Assembly (NCBI GenBank): GCA_002317595.1
Contig: DCHL01000012.1
Span: 319 to 6,590 of the forward strand
Length of the DNA: 6,272 bases
Direction: 5' to 3'
From: Lachnospiraceae bacterium UBA1753
GTDB lineage: Bacteria > Bacillota > Clostridia > Lachnospirales > Lachnospiraceae
The notes beneath the pieces are model-generated. The model was given only the letters and a program-made list of their open reading frames with translations. It had not been told where the DNA came from and did no database searches. Numbering within the stretch: the first letter of the stretch is position 1; every line of letters starts with the position of its first letter. Shown piece by piece: positions 1 through 5,522 of this stretch. The translations under genes were made by a program, and so were the position numbers.

Positions 1-87
1 CGGAATCTCCGTTGCATTCCAGGTGAGGCAGGACACTATAATGCGCCCGGATACTTAAGCGCAACGAAAATCAGAATGAAATGTTAG
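1..87 (+). CDS. possible 3' end of an unidentified gene (partial, weak)
   Basis: Frame 1 is open from the left edge for 28 codons and stops with TAG at 85-87, seven bases before the stop of the convergent sigma gene. The visible tail includes EAGHYNAPGYL and ends in KIRMKC. I do not recognise it. A tail-to-tail arrangement with a short gap is typical of compact bacterial genomes, but 28 stop-free codons can easily occur by chance. Frame 2 is open for 18 codons, and no convincing minus-strand start is present. Treat this as a placeholder; the left edge may equally be non-coding. Confidence 0.2.
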   Translation, partial: RNLRCIPGEAGHYNAPGYLSATKIRMKC

Positions 88-94
88 CTTTTGA

Positions 95-1240
95 TTAAGC
101 ATCCTTATACGCCTGGAGATATCTCATCGCACTCGGCTTTCTAAGCTTTCTGAGTGCCTTGGCCTCAATCTGGCGGATGCGCTCCCTGGTCACGCCGAAC
201 TTCTTGCCGACCTCCTCGAGAGTGTAGGACTTGCCGTCGATGAAACCAAATCTGTAGAGGATGACCATTCTCTCTCTTTCCTGGAGGCAGAGGAGTGCGG
301 CCTGGATATCCTCGCTGCGAAGGACTCTGATTGCAGCTGCGTCGGGAGCCTCGGCATTCTCGTCCTTGATGAACTCGCCTCTGGTTGAGTCCTCCTCGTC
401 GCCGACGGGGTCATCAAGCGAAAGCGGGTCCTTCACAATTCTGAGTGCTACGCTTACTCTGGCAGGTGATACACCGAGTTCTTCAGCAATCTCTTCATTG
501 GTTGCTTCTCTGCCGAGGGTGACATGGAGAGCAGCGGCTGTTCTCTGCACCTTCTTGCAGAATTCTGACATGTGAACGGGGATTCTAATCATATGACCGT
601 GGTCATCGATGGAGCGGGTCACTGCCTGTCTAATCCACCAGGTTGCATATGTGCTGAACTTGAATCCCCTGGTGTAGTCGAACTTCTTGACTGCCTTCAT
701 GAGTCCGATGTTTCCCTCCTGGATGAGGTCCTCGAAGGGGACGCCGTTTCCAATATAGCGCTTGGCTACTGAAACCACCAGTCTGAGGTTGGATTCAATC
801 ATAAGAGTTGCGGCTTCGGTGTCGCCCTCGGCTGCTCTCTTTGCAATTTCAAGCTCTGAAGCAGCATCGAGAAGCTGATACTTGCCCATTCCCTTGAAGT
901 AATTCTTTACAATATCCTCTGAGTAATCGTCTCCGCCAGCCTTTGAATCCTCAGAATCGTCGCTGTCATCTGAATCATCGCTCTGGTCAGCGATGAATTC
1001 CTCTGCCTCGAGCTCGAGCTCGGCAAAGAGGTCTGCGCTTGTAGGCTCCTCGGAATCGGAAGCACTCTCGTCAAAGTCAGGCTCCTGGTCATCGGAAGCA
1101 CTCTCGTCAAAGTCAGCCTCCTCAGAGTCTGTGGAACTATCAAAAACAGCGCTCTCGTCAAGAACACTCTCCTCGAGAATCTCTGTCTCAAGAATCTCGG
1201 CGTCCATGTTGGTAGTTGCAGGTCTTGAATCTCTCTTCAT
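95..1240 (-). CDS. RpoD-like sigma-70 family RNA polymerase sigma factor
   Basis: Cytoplasmic promoter-recognition subunit of RNA polymerase, 381 residues from the chosen start. Residues 1 to about 105 are a low-complexity acidic region rich in Asp, Glu and Ser, with a duplicated DFDESASD block and an SDD run. Region 1.2 (about 105-140) contains VKNYFKGMGKYQLL. Region 2 contains NLRLVVSVAKRYIG, EDLIQEGNIGLMKAV and FDYTRGFKFSTYATWWIRQ. Region 3 follows IRIPVHM. Region 4.2 (about 340-366) contains TLEEVGKKFGVTRERIRQIE. The aromatic pair W201/W202, Q205 and T208 (-10 contacts), H223 and E226 (extended -10) and the TRERIRQ helix (-35) are retained. Where primary sigmas read ADQARTIRIP, this one reads DDHGHMIRIP, which suggests a secondary RpoD-like factor rather than the housekeeping SigA; no dnaG is adjacent. 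An in-frame TTG at 1270 and an ATG at 1246 lie upstream. The ATG at 1240 is chosen because AAGGAG ends 9 bases before it, against only 3 bases for the ATG at 1246. Family assignment is near certain; primary versus secondary is inference. Confidence 0.95.
   Translation of the reverse strand: MKRDSRPATTNMDAEILETEILEESVLDESAVFDSSTDSEEADFDESASDDQEPDFDESASDSEEPTSADLFAELELEAEEFIADQSDDSDDSDDSEDSKAGGDDYSEDIVKNYFKGMGKYQLLDAASELEIAKRAAEGDTEAATLMIESNLRLVVSVAKRYIGNGVPFEDLIQEGNIGLMKAVKKFDYTRGFKFSTYATWWIRQAVTRSIDDHGHMIRIPVHMSEFCKKVQRTAAALHVTLGREATNEEIAEELGVSPARVSVALRIVKDPLSLDDPVGDEEDSTRGEFIKDENAEAPDAAAIRVLRSEDIQAALLCLQERERMVILYRFGFIDGKSYTLEEVGKKFGVTRERIRQIEAKALRKLRKPSAMRYLQAYKDA
944..982. repeat. low-complexity SDD-coding tract in the sigma gene
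   Basis: On the minus strand this stretch encodes SDDSDDSDDSEDS, a Ser-Asp-Asp triplet repeat that ends the acidic region just before conserved region 1.2. It is a simple protein repeat with imperfect DNA periodicity of nine bases. Such acidic linkers can mimic nucleic acid, as region 1.1 of primary sigmas does, but that role is inferred here. Confidence 0.75.
1055..1122. repeat. 36-bp tandem duplication in the sigma factor's acidic N-terminus
   Basis: A 26-base block is identical at 1055-1080 and 1091-1116. After one mismatch (1081 versus 1117) a further five bases match, giving a 36-base period. It encodes two 12-residue units, DFDESASDDQEP and DFDESASDSEEP, at residues 43-66 of the minus-strand protein. 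A multiple of three keeps the frame, so copy number could vary without breaking the gene. Near identity at the DNA level implies a recent duplication. Confidence 0.9.
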
Positions 1241-1249
1241 GTTCATAAA

Positions 1250-1255
1250 CTCCTT
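1250..1255 (-). promoter_or_regulatory. ribosome binding site of the sigma gene
   Basis: The minus strand reads AAGGAG here, within TTAAGAAGGAG. Spacing is 9 bases to the ATG at 1240 and 3 bases to the ATG at 1246, so it supports the shorter 381-residue protein. An upstream TTG at 1270 lies on the wrong side of this site. Confidence 0.75.
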
Positions 1256-1309
1256 CTTAAGAAAACACAATAGTAATGATTTCTACCTCCAGAGGGCATT
1301 AAATATTAT

Positions 1310-1323
1310 GGTGAATCTTCACC
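1310..1323. repeat. short perfect palindrome in the sigma leader
   Basis: GGTGAATCTTCACC can form a five-pair stem (GGTGA/TCACC) around a four-base loop. It lies 70 to 83 bases upstream of the sigma start codon, so it could be an RNA hairpin in the 5' leader or a small operator. There is no T run on either side, so it is not an intrinsic terminator. Confidence 0.4.
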
Positions 1324-1358
1324 CGGAGTTCCCTGCTGTAGAAATTTGTTTATGATGC

Positions 1359-1372
1359 GCCCCGGAGGGGGC
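1359..1372. repeat. GC-rich hairpin in the sigma leader region
   Basis: GCCCC-GGAG-GGGGC forms a five-pair GC stem with a four-base loop and stands out in an AT-rich gap. On the minus strand it reads CCCCCTCC, which contains the anti-Shine-Dalgarno core CCTCC. It could therefore pair with the GGAGG at 1286-1290 or the AAGGAG at 1250-1255 if transcribed. Function is not established. Confidence 0.4.
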
Positions 1373-1380
1373 ACCTATGA

Positions 1381-1404
1381 ATATTCTACACACTTTTAGA
1401 ATAT
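1381..1404. repeat. 8-bp inverted repeat, possible operator
   Basis: ATATTCTA (1381-1388) and TAGAATAT (1397-1404) are perfect reverse complements separated by eight bases. The layout suits a dimeric repressor site in the upstream region of the sigma gene. A T run follows at 1407-1413 on the plus strand, but the AT-only stem is too weak to call a terminator, and no plus-strand gene ends before it. Confidence 0.4.
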
Positions 1405-1504
1405 ACTTTTTTTATCGCATATTTTTTTGAAATCCAATATCAACCTGTAGTTTAGTGCTGAGAGAAAATGATAAAAAATGTCAAATGGTGCGGTTATAAA
1501 ATCA

Positions 1505-1533
1505 TTGAAGAAAGCTGAAAAAAACGTTATACT
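1505..1533 (+). promoter_or_regulatory. vegetative promoter of pyrE
   Basis: TTGAAG (1505-1510) and TATACT (1528-1533) are separated by 17 bases, close to the sigma-A consensus TTGACA-17-TATAAT. Transcription would begin near 1540, giving a leader of about 38 bases before pyrE. That is too short for a typical PyrR attenuator or riboswitch, and none is visible. Confidence 0.85.
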
Positions 1534-1577
1534 CTCTTTGGTAATGATTACAATCGTTTGAAAGCGAGGATATATTT

Positions 1578-2258
1578 ATGGAGCAGTACAAGCAGGAATT
1601 TATTGAGTTTATGGTAGACAGCCAGGTTCTTAAGTTTGGAGAGTTTACATTGAAGAGCGGAAGGAAGTCGCCTTTCTTCATGAATGCTGGAGGATATGTG
1701 ACAGGCTCGCAGCTCAAGAAGCTTGGTGAGTACTATGCCAAGGCTATTCATGACAAGTACGGTGATGACTTTGATGTTCTTTTCGGACCTGCGTACAAGG
1801 GAATTCCGCTTAGCGTTGTTACTGCTATTGCATTTTCTGAACTTTACGGTAAGGAGATCAGATACTGCTCTGACCGCAAGGAAGAGAAGGACCACGGTGC
1901 TGATAAGGGAAGCTTCCTTGGAAGTAAGCTTCAGGATGGCGACAGGGTTGTGATGATTGAGGATGTTACAACTTCTGGTAAGTCAATGGAGGAGACTGTC
2001 CCCAAGGTTAAGGGTGCTGCTGATGTCACAATTGTAGGCCTTATGGTCAGCCTTGACAGAATGGAAGTTGGAAAGGGCGGAGAGAAGTGTGCTCTTGATG
2101 AGGTGAAGGACCTCTACGGATTTGATACAAATGCTATTGTAACAATGGGCGAGGTTGTTGAACACCTTTATAACAGACCGTACAAGGGCGTTGTATATAT
2201 CGATGATGAGCGAAAGGCAGCTATTGACGCATACTATGAGCAGTATGGTGCAAAATAG
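1578..2258 (+). CDS. pyrE: orotate phosphoribosyltransferase
   Basis: Cytosolic enzyme of UMP synthesis that transfers the ribose-5-phosphate of PRPP to orotate, giving OMP and pyrophosphate. The 226-residue length fits bacterial PyrE, usually about 210-225. The N-terminal orotate-binding part includes FGEFTLKSGRKSPFFMNAG (residues 20-38), then FGPAYKGIPL (69-78). The flexible catalytic loop RKEEKDHGADKG spans 100-111. The PRPP signature VVMIEDVTTSGKS (124-136) has the acidic pair E128/D129 and the TTSGKS phosphate loop. The start is set by GAGGA at 1566-1570, seven bases before ATG. It is the first gene after a strong promoter. The next gene begins 38 bases after its stop with no terminator between. 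No other pyr gene is in the window. Confidence 0.97.
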   Translation: MEQYKQEFIEFMVDSQVLKFGEFTLKSGRKSPFFMNAGGYVTGSQLKKLGEYYAKAIHDKYGDDFDVLFGPAYKGIPLSVVTAIAFSELYGKEIRYCSDRKEEKDHGADKGSFLGSKLQDGDRVVMIEDVTTSGKSMEETVPKVKGAADVTIVGLMVSLDRMEVGKGGEKCALDEVKDLYGFDTNAIVTMGEVVEHLYNRPYKGVVYIDDERKAAIDAYYEQYGAK

Positions 2259-2296
2259 TTTGGCATTTCATATTGAGGAATGAGACAGAGTAATTG

Positions 2297-2653
2297 ATGA
2301 AACTATGGAATAAGGCTTCCCTTGGGGGAAGCCGAGCATATAAATTTACCAGTAAAAGTCAATCGTATAGGGGAATCATGGCGACGGTGCTCGGCATCAT
2401 CGCGATGATTTCCTTTTTTGCGTCTCTTGTCAGTTCCTTTAAGGCGGCAGGGCAGATTTCAGCGAGAATGGGTGCGGTGGGATTCGTCTCAATAGTGTTT
2501 GCCGCTGTGGGACTGATCCTTGGAGTCTTAAGTCTTGGCGAAAAGGAAAAATTTGTCTGGTTTCCCAGATTGGGAACATTGTTTTGTGCGCTGGCATTAA
2601 TTATGTGGTGCTGGATACTTATGCTTGGAACTGGTATGGCGATTTTGGGATAG
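2297..2653 (+). CDS. small three-helix membrane protein of unknown function
   Basis: The protein is 118 residues. A short basic, Ser-rich N-terminus (KFTSKSQSYRG) precedes three hydrophobic segments at about 26-48, 58-80 and 92-117, joined by a short polar loop and GEKEKFVW. It has no signal-peptidase site and no catalytic motif. From memory it resembles small uncharacterised Lachnospiraceae membrane proteins (possibly DUF6142), a recollection that should be tested by a Pfam search. The ATG at 2297 is preferred over the immediately preceding in-frame TTG at 2294. The ribosome binding site is weak (purine-rich AGACAGAG upstream), so translation may be low or coupled to the transcript from pyrE, whose stop is 38 bases away. 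The M29 peptidase gene follows after 73 bases. Confidence 0.8.
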   Translation: MKLWNKASLGGSRAYKFTSKSQSYRGIMATVLGIIAMISFFASLVSSFKAAGQISARMGAVGFVSIVFAAVGLILGVLSLGEKEKFVWFPRLGTLFCALALIMWCWILMLGTGMAILG

Positions 2654-2672
2654 AGCTCGACCAGTCAATGAA

Positions 2673-2687
2673 GATTTCAAAGAAATC
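2673..2687. repeat. small hairpin between the membrane protein and peptidase genes
   Basis: GATTTC-AAA-GAAATC forms a six-pair stem with a three-base loop, partly overlapped by an outer CTCGA/TCGAG pair (2656-2660 and 2686-2690). No T run follows on the plus strand, so I do not read it as a terminator. It could be a processing or stability element, or chance. Confidence 0.3.
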
Positions 2688-2712
2688 GAGTTGGCAGATA
2701 TATCATAGGAGC

Positions 2713-2718
2713 GGAGGA
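2713..2718 (+). promoter_or_regulatory. strong ribosome binding site of the peptidase gene
   Basis: GGAGGA sits eight bases before the ATG at 2727 and fixes that start. It is much stronger than the site of the preceding membrane-protein gene. Confidence 0.8.
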
Positions 2719-2726
2719 TATTTTAT

Positions 2727-4775
2727 ATGAGGGAAAGAATAGAGCTTGCTGTTGGTAGGATAGCGGAGATAGTGGATGAAAAGCAGATACCGGCACCCTT
2801 TGAAGATTATTTCAGCAGAGTTGCCGGCTTTATTTTTAATACATATAACCTGGTAGAGGGAATTGATGACCAGACCGGTCAAGAAAGACTGGCGGAAATA
2901 AACAGAGAATTATATAAGGATATTCTTCCTGAAAATTACAGTGAGAGCTATGGTAATCCGGATTATGCGACTGCAAGACTTGGCAAGGAGTACGGGCAGT
3001 GCCTTTCCTTTCTGTATTCCCAGGTCCGCGGGATAATCCCCTTCCTGTTTGAGATGAAGCAGGACGAGAGAAGGTGTGAGGATGTTGCGATTCTCATGGA
3101 GGTTTTCCTTGAGGTGTATTCCAGCTTTGCATCAGAGGAGAACGGCGTTGTTCCGGAAGTCGCAACGATAAGGGATATACTGTACTGGTTCGTCAGTGAT
3201 TACGCCGATGTCACTGTGACTGAAAGAGTCAACGACCAGGTGACTCCTGAAAATGACTTCGCCTTGAGGCTTGTAATGGACTCTGATCTTGATGATTTGT
3301 CATATCTCTATCGTTTTGGTGAATACATTACAGAAAATGAGCTGGGAACGGCAAGGCACCTGTCTTCAATGAGTGAGGAACAGATACAGGCCATGGCAGA
3401 TACGTACACAGAGGGCTATCGGATGGGATTTGTCACCACAGGGAAGGACCTCTCTAAGAAAAATATCGTGGATGTGAGGTTTGTCCTGGGATTTGAGCGT
3501 GTTGTGAGGGCTGCCGTTAAGAATTTTGAGAAGCTGGGGCTTAAGAGCGTGATTTACAGAAAGCCCGTCCATGTTGCCAACGGCAGTACAATTTCGAGGA
3601 TGGGATACTATGGAGCCTGCCCGAACAGGCAGTACGATTACGATCATAAAGAGGACCAGGCGCTGTTTCTTGATAAGGCATTCAGGGACAGAAAGATAGA
3701 GCTTCTTCACCAGGCCTATGAAAATAAGAAGAAAGAGGCTGCCGGATATGCAGGTCCTGCAGTGATGGAGGTGTTTGGAGAGACTCCCTTTGCCCCTGCA
3801 AACTGCGAGAATGCACTTAAGTTAAATGACAAGCAGCAGAAGCTTGCGGTTGAGTATGCTTCAAAGGCTGGACGGATTGTCAATGACTACATTAAGGGAG
3901 AGGAGAGGAGCTTTACCATCATCGCGTATCCGATTCCCGAAATCGGCGAGGATTACAATGCGATTTTTGACGAGACGGTTAAGCTTAACACGCTCGACTA
4001 TGAGACCTACAAGCGCCTGCAGCAGGTGATTATTGATGAACTTGATAAGAGCGTCTGCGTGAGGATAAAGGGATGCGGAGAGAACTGCACGGACCTGACT
4101 GTCAGGCTGCGTGAGCTTGAGAATCCCGAGAAGGAGACGCAGTTTGAGAACTGTGTTGCTGACGTAAACATTCCAGTCGGAGAGGTATTTACGTCGCCTG
4201 TCCTTGAAGGAACGGACGGGGTTCTCTTTGTCAGTGAGGTCTATCTCGAAGGCCTTGAGTACAGGGACATGAAGGTGGAGTTTAAGGATGGAACTGTGAC
4301 AGCGGTATCGTGCTCTAACTTCGAGGCCCCTGAGGCTGGGGAAAAATATATAAGGGAGAATGTCCTTAAGAACCATGAGACACTTCCGCTCGGTGAGTTT
4401 GCTATCGGAACCAATACCACAGCCTACGCCATGGCAAAGCACTTTGATATTTTTGACCGGCTTCCCATATTAATTGCAGAGAAGACTGGCCCTCATTTTG
4501 CTGTTGGTGATACCTGCTATTCACATGCTGAGGATGTCCCTGTGTACAATCCTGATGGAAAAGAAATAATCGCAAGAGATAATTCTTTCTCGATTCGCAG
4601 GAAAACAGAGCCGGATAAAGCGTATTTTAACTGTCATACTGACATTACCATTCCGTATGAGGAGATTGGAAGCATCACGGCAGTCCATGCTGATGGAAGC
4701 GAGCAGCTGATAATTGAGAATGGACGCTTTGCACTAAAGGGTACGGAATTATTGAATGAGCCCCTCGATGCGTGA
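2727..4775 (+). CDS. M29-family metallo-aminopeptidase with long N-terminal extension
   Basis: A 682-residue, probably cytosolic protein whose C-terminal part matches family M29 aminopeptidases (AmpS/AmpT, dinuclear metal, removal of N-terminal residues). All ligands expected from the S. aureus and Thermus enzymes are present in order: E486 in GEVFTSP, E557 in LGEFAIGTN, H590 in TGPHFAVG, Y598 in GDTCYS, and H637/D639 in NCHTDITIP. The GTDLT-like motif NCTDLTVRLREL (453-464) precedes them. Residues of about 225-440 read like the M29 N-terminal domain, including GPAVMEVFGETPF. Residues 1 to about 220 are extra, helical-looking and lack a signal peptide or membrane segment; typical M29 enzymes have about 410 residues. 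Compared with Thermus AmpT, the interval between the Tyr and the HxD motif is about 13 residues longer. The gene has a strong ribosome binding site, and may be expressed with pyrE and the membrane protein. Family is confident; substrate is unknown. Confidence 0.88.
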   Translation: MRERIELAVGRIAEIVDEKQIPAPFEDYFSRVAGFIFNTYNLVEGIDDQTGQERLAEINRELYKDILPENYSESYGNPDYATARLGKEYGQCLSFLYSQVRGIIPFLFEMKQDERRCEDVAILMEVFLEVYSSFASEENGVVPEVATIRDILYWFVSDYADVTVTERVNDQVTPENDFALRLVMDSDLDDLSYLYRFGEYITENELGTARHLSSMSEEQIQAMADTYTEGYRMGFVTTGKDLSKKNIVDVRFVLGFERVVRAAVKNFEKLGLKSVIYRKPVHVANGSTISRMGYYGACPNRQYDYDHKEDQALFLDKAFRDRKIELLHQAYENKKKEAAGYAGPAVMEVFGETPFAPANCENALKLNDKQQKLAVEYASKAGRIVNDYIKGEERSFTIIAYPIPEIGEDYNAIFDETVKLNTLDYETYKRLQQVIIDELDKSVCVRIKGCGENCTDLTVRLRELENPEKETQFENCVADVNIPVGEVFTSPVLEGTDGVLFVSEVYLEGLEYRDMKVEFKDGTVTAVSCSNFEAPEAGEKYIRENVLKNHETLPLGEFAIGTNTTAYAMAKHFDIFDRLPILIAEKTGPHFAVGDTCYSHAEDVPVYNPDGKEIIARDNSFSIRRKTEPDKAYFNCHTDITIPYEEIGSITAVHADGSEQLIIENGRFALKGTELLNEPLDA

Positions 4776-4784
4776 GCATATTGG

Positions 4785-4813
4785 TTGACTACTGTATCAA
4801 AACCTTGTATTAT
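4785..4813 (+). promoter_or_regulatory. promoter of the purE-purM operon
   Basis: TTGACT (4785-4790) and TATTAT (4808-4813) are separated by exactly 17 bases, close to the vegetative consensus. Transcription should start near 4820, leaving a leader of about 99 bases before purE. The promoter begins nine bases after the peptidase stop codon, marking an operon boundary even though no clear terminator is present. Confidence 0.85.
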
Positions 4814-4851
4814 ATATTCGGTATTTTTTGGTGTTTTGCGCTATATATTGA

Positions 4852-4879
4852 GAATTGGATTCTGGTATCAGACTAATTT
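4852..4879 (+). other. possible hairpin in the purE leader RNA
   Basis: AATTGG (4853-4858) can pair with CTAATT (4873-4878) through one G-U pair, and TCTG (4861-4864) with CAGA (4869-4872), closing a GTAT loop. Two unpaired bases on the 5' side separate the helices. It sits about 32 bases into the predicted leader. No T run follows, so it is not an intrinsic terminator, and it does not show the conserved junction of purine riboswitches. Confidence 0.3.
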
Positions 4880-4918
4880 GGCTCGTGGATATCGGACATA
4901 AATCGAAAGGACTAAGGT

Positions 4919-5425
4919 ATGGCAAAAGTTGGAATAGTAATGGGAAGCGATTCAGATATGCCGGTAATGGCTAAGGCGGCCGACATTCTTGATAAGCTTG
5001 GCATAGATTATGAAATGACAATCATCTCCGCACACCGTGAGCCTGACCTCTTTTTCAAGTGGGCAGGAGAGGCTGAGGAGAAGGGCTTTAAGGTAATCAT
5101 TGCAGGAGCAGGAATGGCAGCTCATCTGCCTGGAATGTGCGCGGCAATTTTTCCCATGCCTGTAATCGGTATTCCGATGCATACTACTTCGCTGGGCGGA
5201 AGAGATTCGCTCTATTCAATCGTTCAGATGCCCTCAGGAATCCCGGTGGCAACTGTTGCAATCAACGGTGGAGCCAATGCAGGTCTTCTGGCAGCAAGGA
5301 TTCTCGCAACTTCCGACGCAGAGATTCTCGCTAAGCTTAAGGCCTATAAGGACGAACTCAGGGAGCAGGTTGAGGCCAAGGATGCAAAGCTTCAGGAAGT
5401 AGGCTACAAGAACTACGGCAAGTAG
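4919..5425 (+). CDS. purE: N5-carboxyaminoimidazole ribonucleotide mutase (class I PurE)
   Basis: Converts N5-CAIR to CAIR in de novo purine synthesis; PurE is normally a cytosolic octamer. The 168 residues are the usual length for class I enzymes (about 160-170). VGIVMGSDSDMPVM at the N-terminus supplies the phosphate-binding Ser10 and Asp13. SAHREP (37-42) carries the catalytic His39, and its Arg40 points to class I rather than the class II AIR carboxylase, which has Lys there. GAGMAAHLPGM (63-73) and MPSGIPVATVAINGGANAG complete the signature. The C-terminus is a charged helix. AAAGGA at 4906-4911 lies seven bases before the ATG. Class I PurE normally works with PurK, which is not in the window. 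It is the first gene of a purine operon with purM downstream. Confidence 0.97.
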   Translation: MAKVGIVMGSDSDMPVMAKAADILDKLGIDYEMTIISAHREPDLFFKWAGEAEEKGFKVIIAGAGMAAHLPGMCAAIFPMPVIGIPMHTTSLGGRDSLYSIVQMPSGIPVATVAINGGANAGLLAARILATSDAEILAKLKAYKDELREQVEAKDAKLQEVGYKNYGK

Positions 5426-5445
5426 GAACTGACAAGCTGCGAAGC

Positions 5446-5470
5446 GAAGCGGATTGCGAATATCCGCTTT
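5446..5470 (+). other. strong intercistronic hairpin between purE and purM
   Basis: AAGCGGAT (5447-5454) and ATCCGCTT (5462-5469) are perfect reverse complements around a seven-base loop, with a further G-U pair possible outside. Only three T follow the stem, so it is a poor intrinsic terminator. It more likely acts as an mRNA stability or processing element, or causes partial attenuation between purE and purM. GCGAA-type words recur just before and inside the loop. Confidence 0.6.
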
Positions 5471-5522
5471 ACAGTAATACACACGAATATATTAACCAAC
5501 ATATAAATTTAAGAGGTGAATC

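Larger units (their letters stand above)
1241..1577. other. divergent intergenic region between the sigma gene and pyrE
   Basis: This 337-base gap contains no credible gene. From left to right it holds the sigma gene's ribosome binding site, a second GGAGG on the minus strand at 1286-1290 with no start codon at proper distance, small dyads at 1310-1323 and 1359-1372, an 8-base inverted repeat at 1381-1404 followed by T runs (1407-1413, 1422-1428), and the rightward pyrE promoter. I found no convincing leftward promoter for the sigma gene. The best candidate pairs TTGATA (1438-1443) with a poor -10, TATGCG (1416-1421), at 16 bases. Confidence 0.7.

Noticed and set aside
42..63. TGCGC/GCGCA inverted repeat as a terminator between the convergent genes
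   Set aside because: The stem has only five pairs with a 12-base loop and no T run on either strand, so it is not a credible intrinsic terminator.
1268..1270. TTG start giving a 391-residue sigma factor
   Set aside because: The strong AAGGAG site lies inside this longer reading frame, nine bases before the ATG at 1240. The GGAGG upstream of the TTG is 15 bases away, too far.
993..1355. 120-codon plus-strand frame, very rich in Ser
   Set aside because: It is the complement of the acidic repeat region of the sigma gene. The Ser-rich composition is a by-product of the GA/TC repeats.
1479..1484. Perfect TTGACA on the minus strand as the sigma -35 element
   Set aside because: At 17 bases downstream the sequence is TCAGCA, with no usable -10, so no promoter can be called from it.
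3861..4442. 193-codon minus-strand open frame
   Set aside because: It is antisense to the M29 core that carries the first metal ligand. There is no ribosome binding site or motif to support it.
4768..4779. ATGC-GTGA-GCAT hairpin at the peptidase stop as a terminator
   Set aside because: It has only four pairs and no following T run. It overlaps the stop codon by chance.
4814..4829. PurR box upstream of purE
   Set aside because: One partial minus-strand match (CCGAA core, mismatches at conserved positions) lies at the start site. A second CGAA is about 84 bases away, which does not fit the paired-box spacing known from Bacillus.
5468..5507. Separate promoter for purM
   Set aside because: TTTACA (5468-5473) has no good -10 at 16-18 bases, and TATAAA (5502-5507) has no -35 partner.
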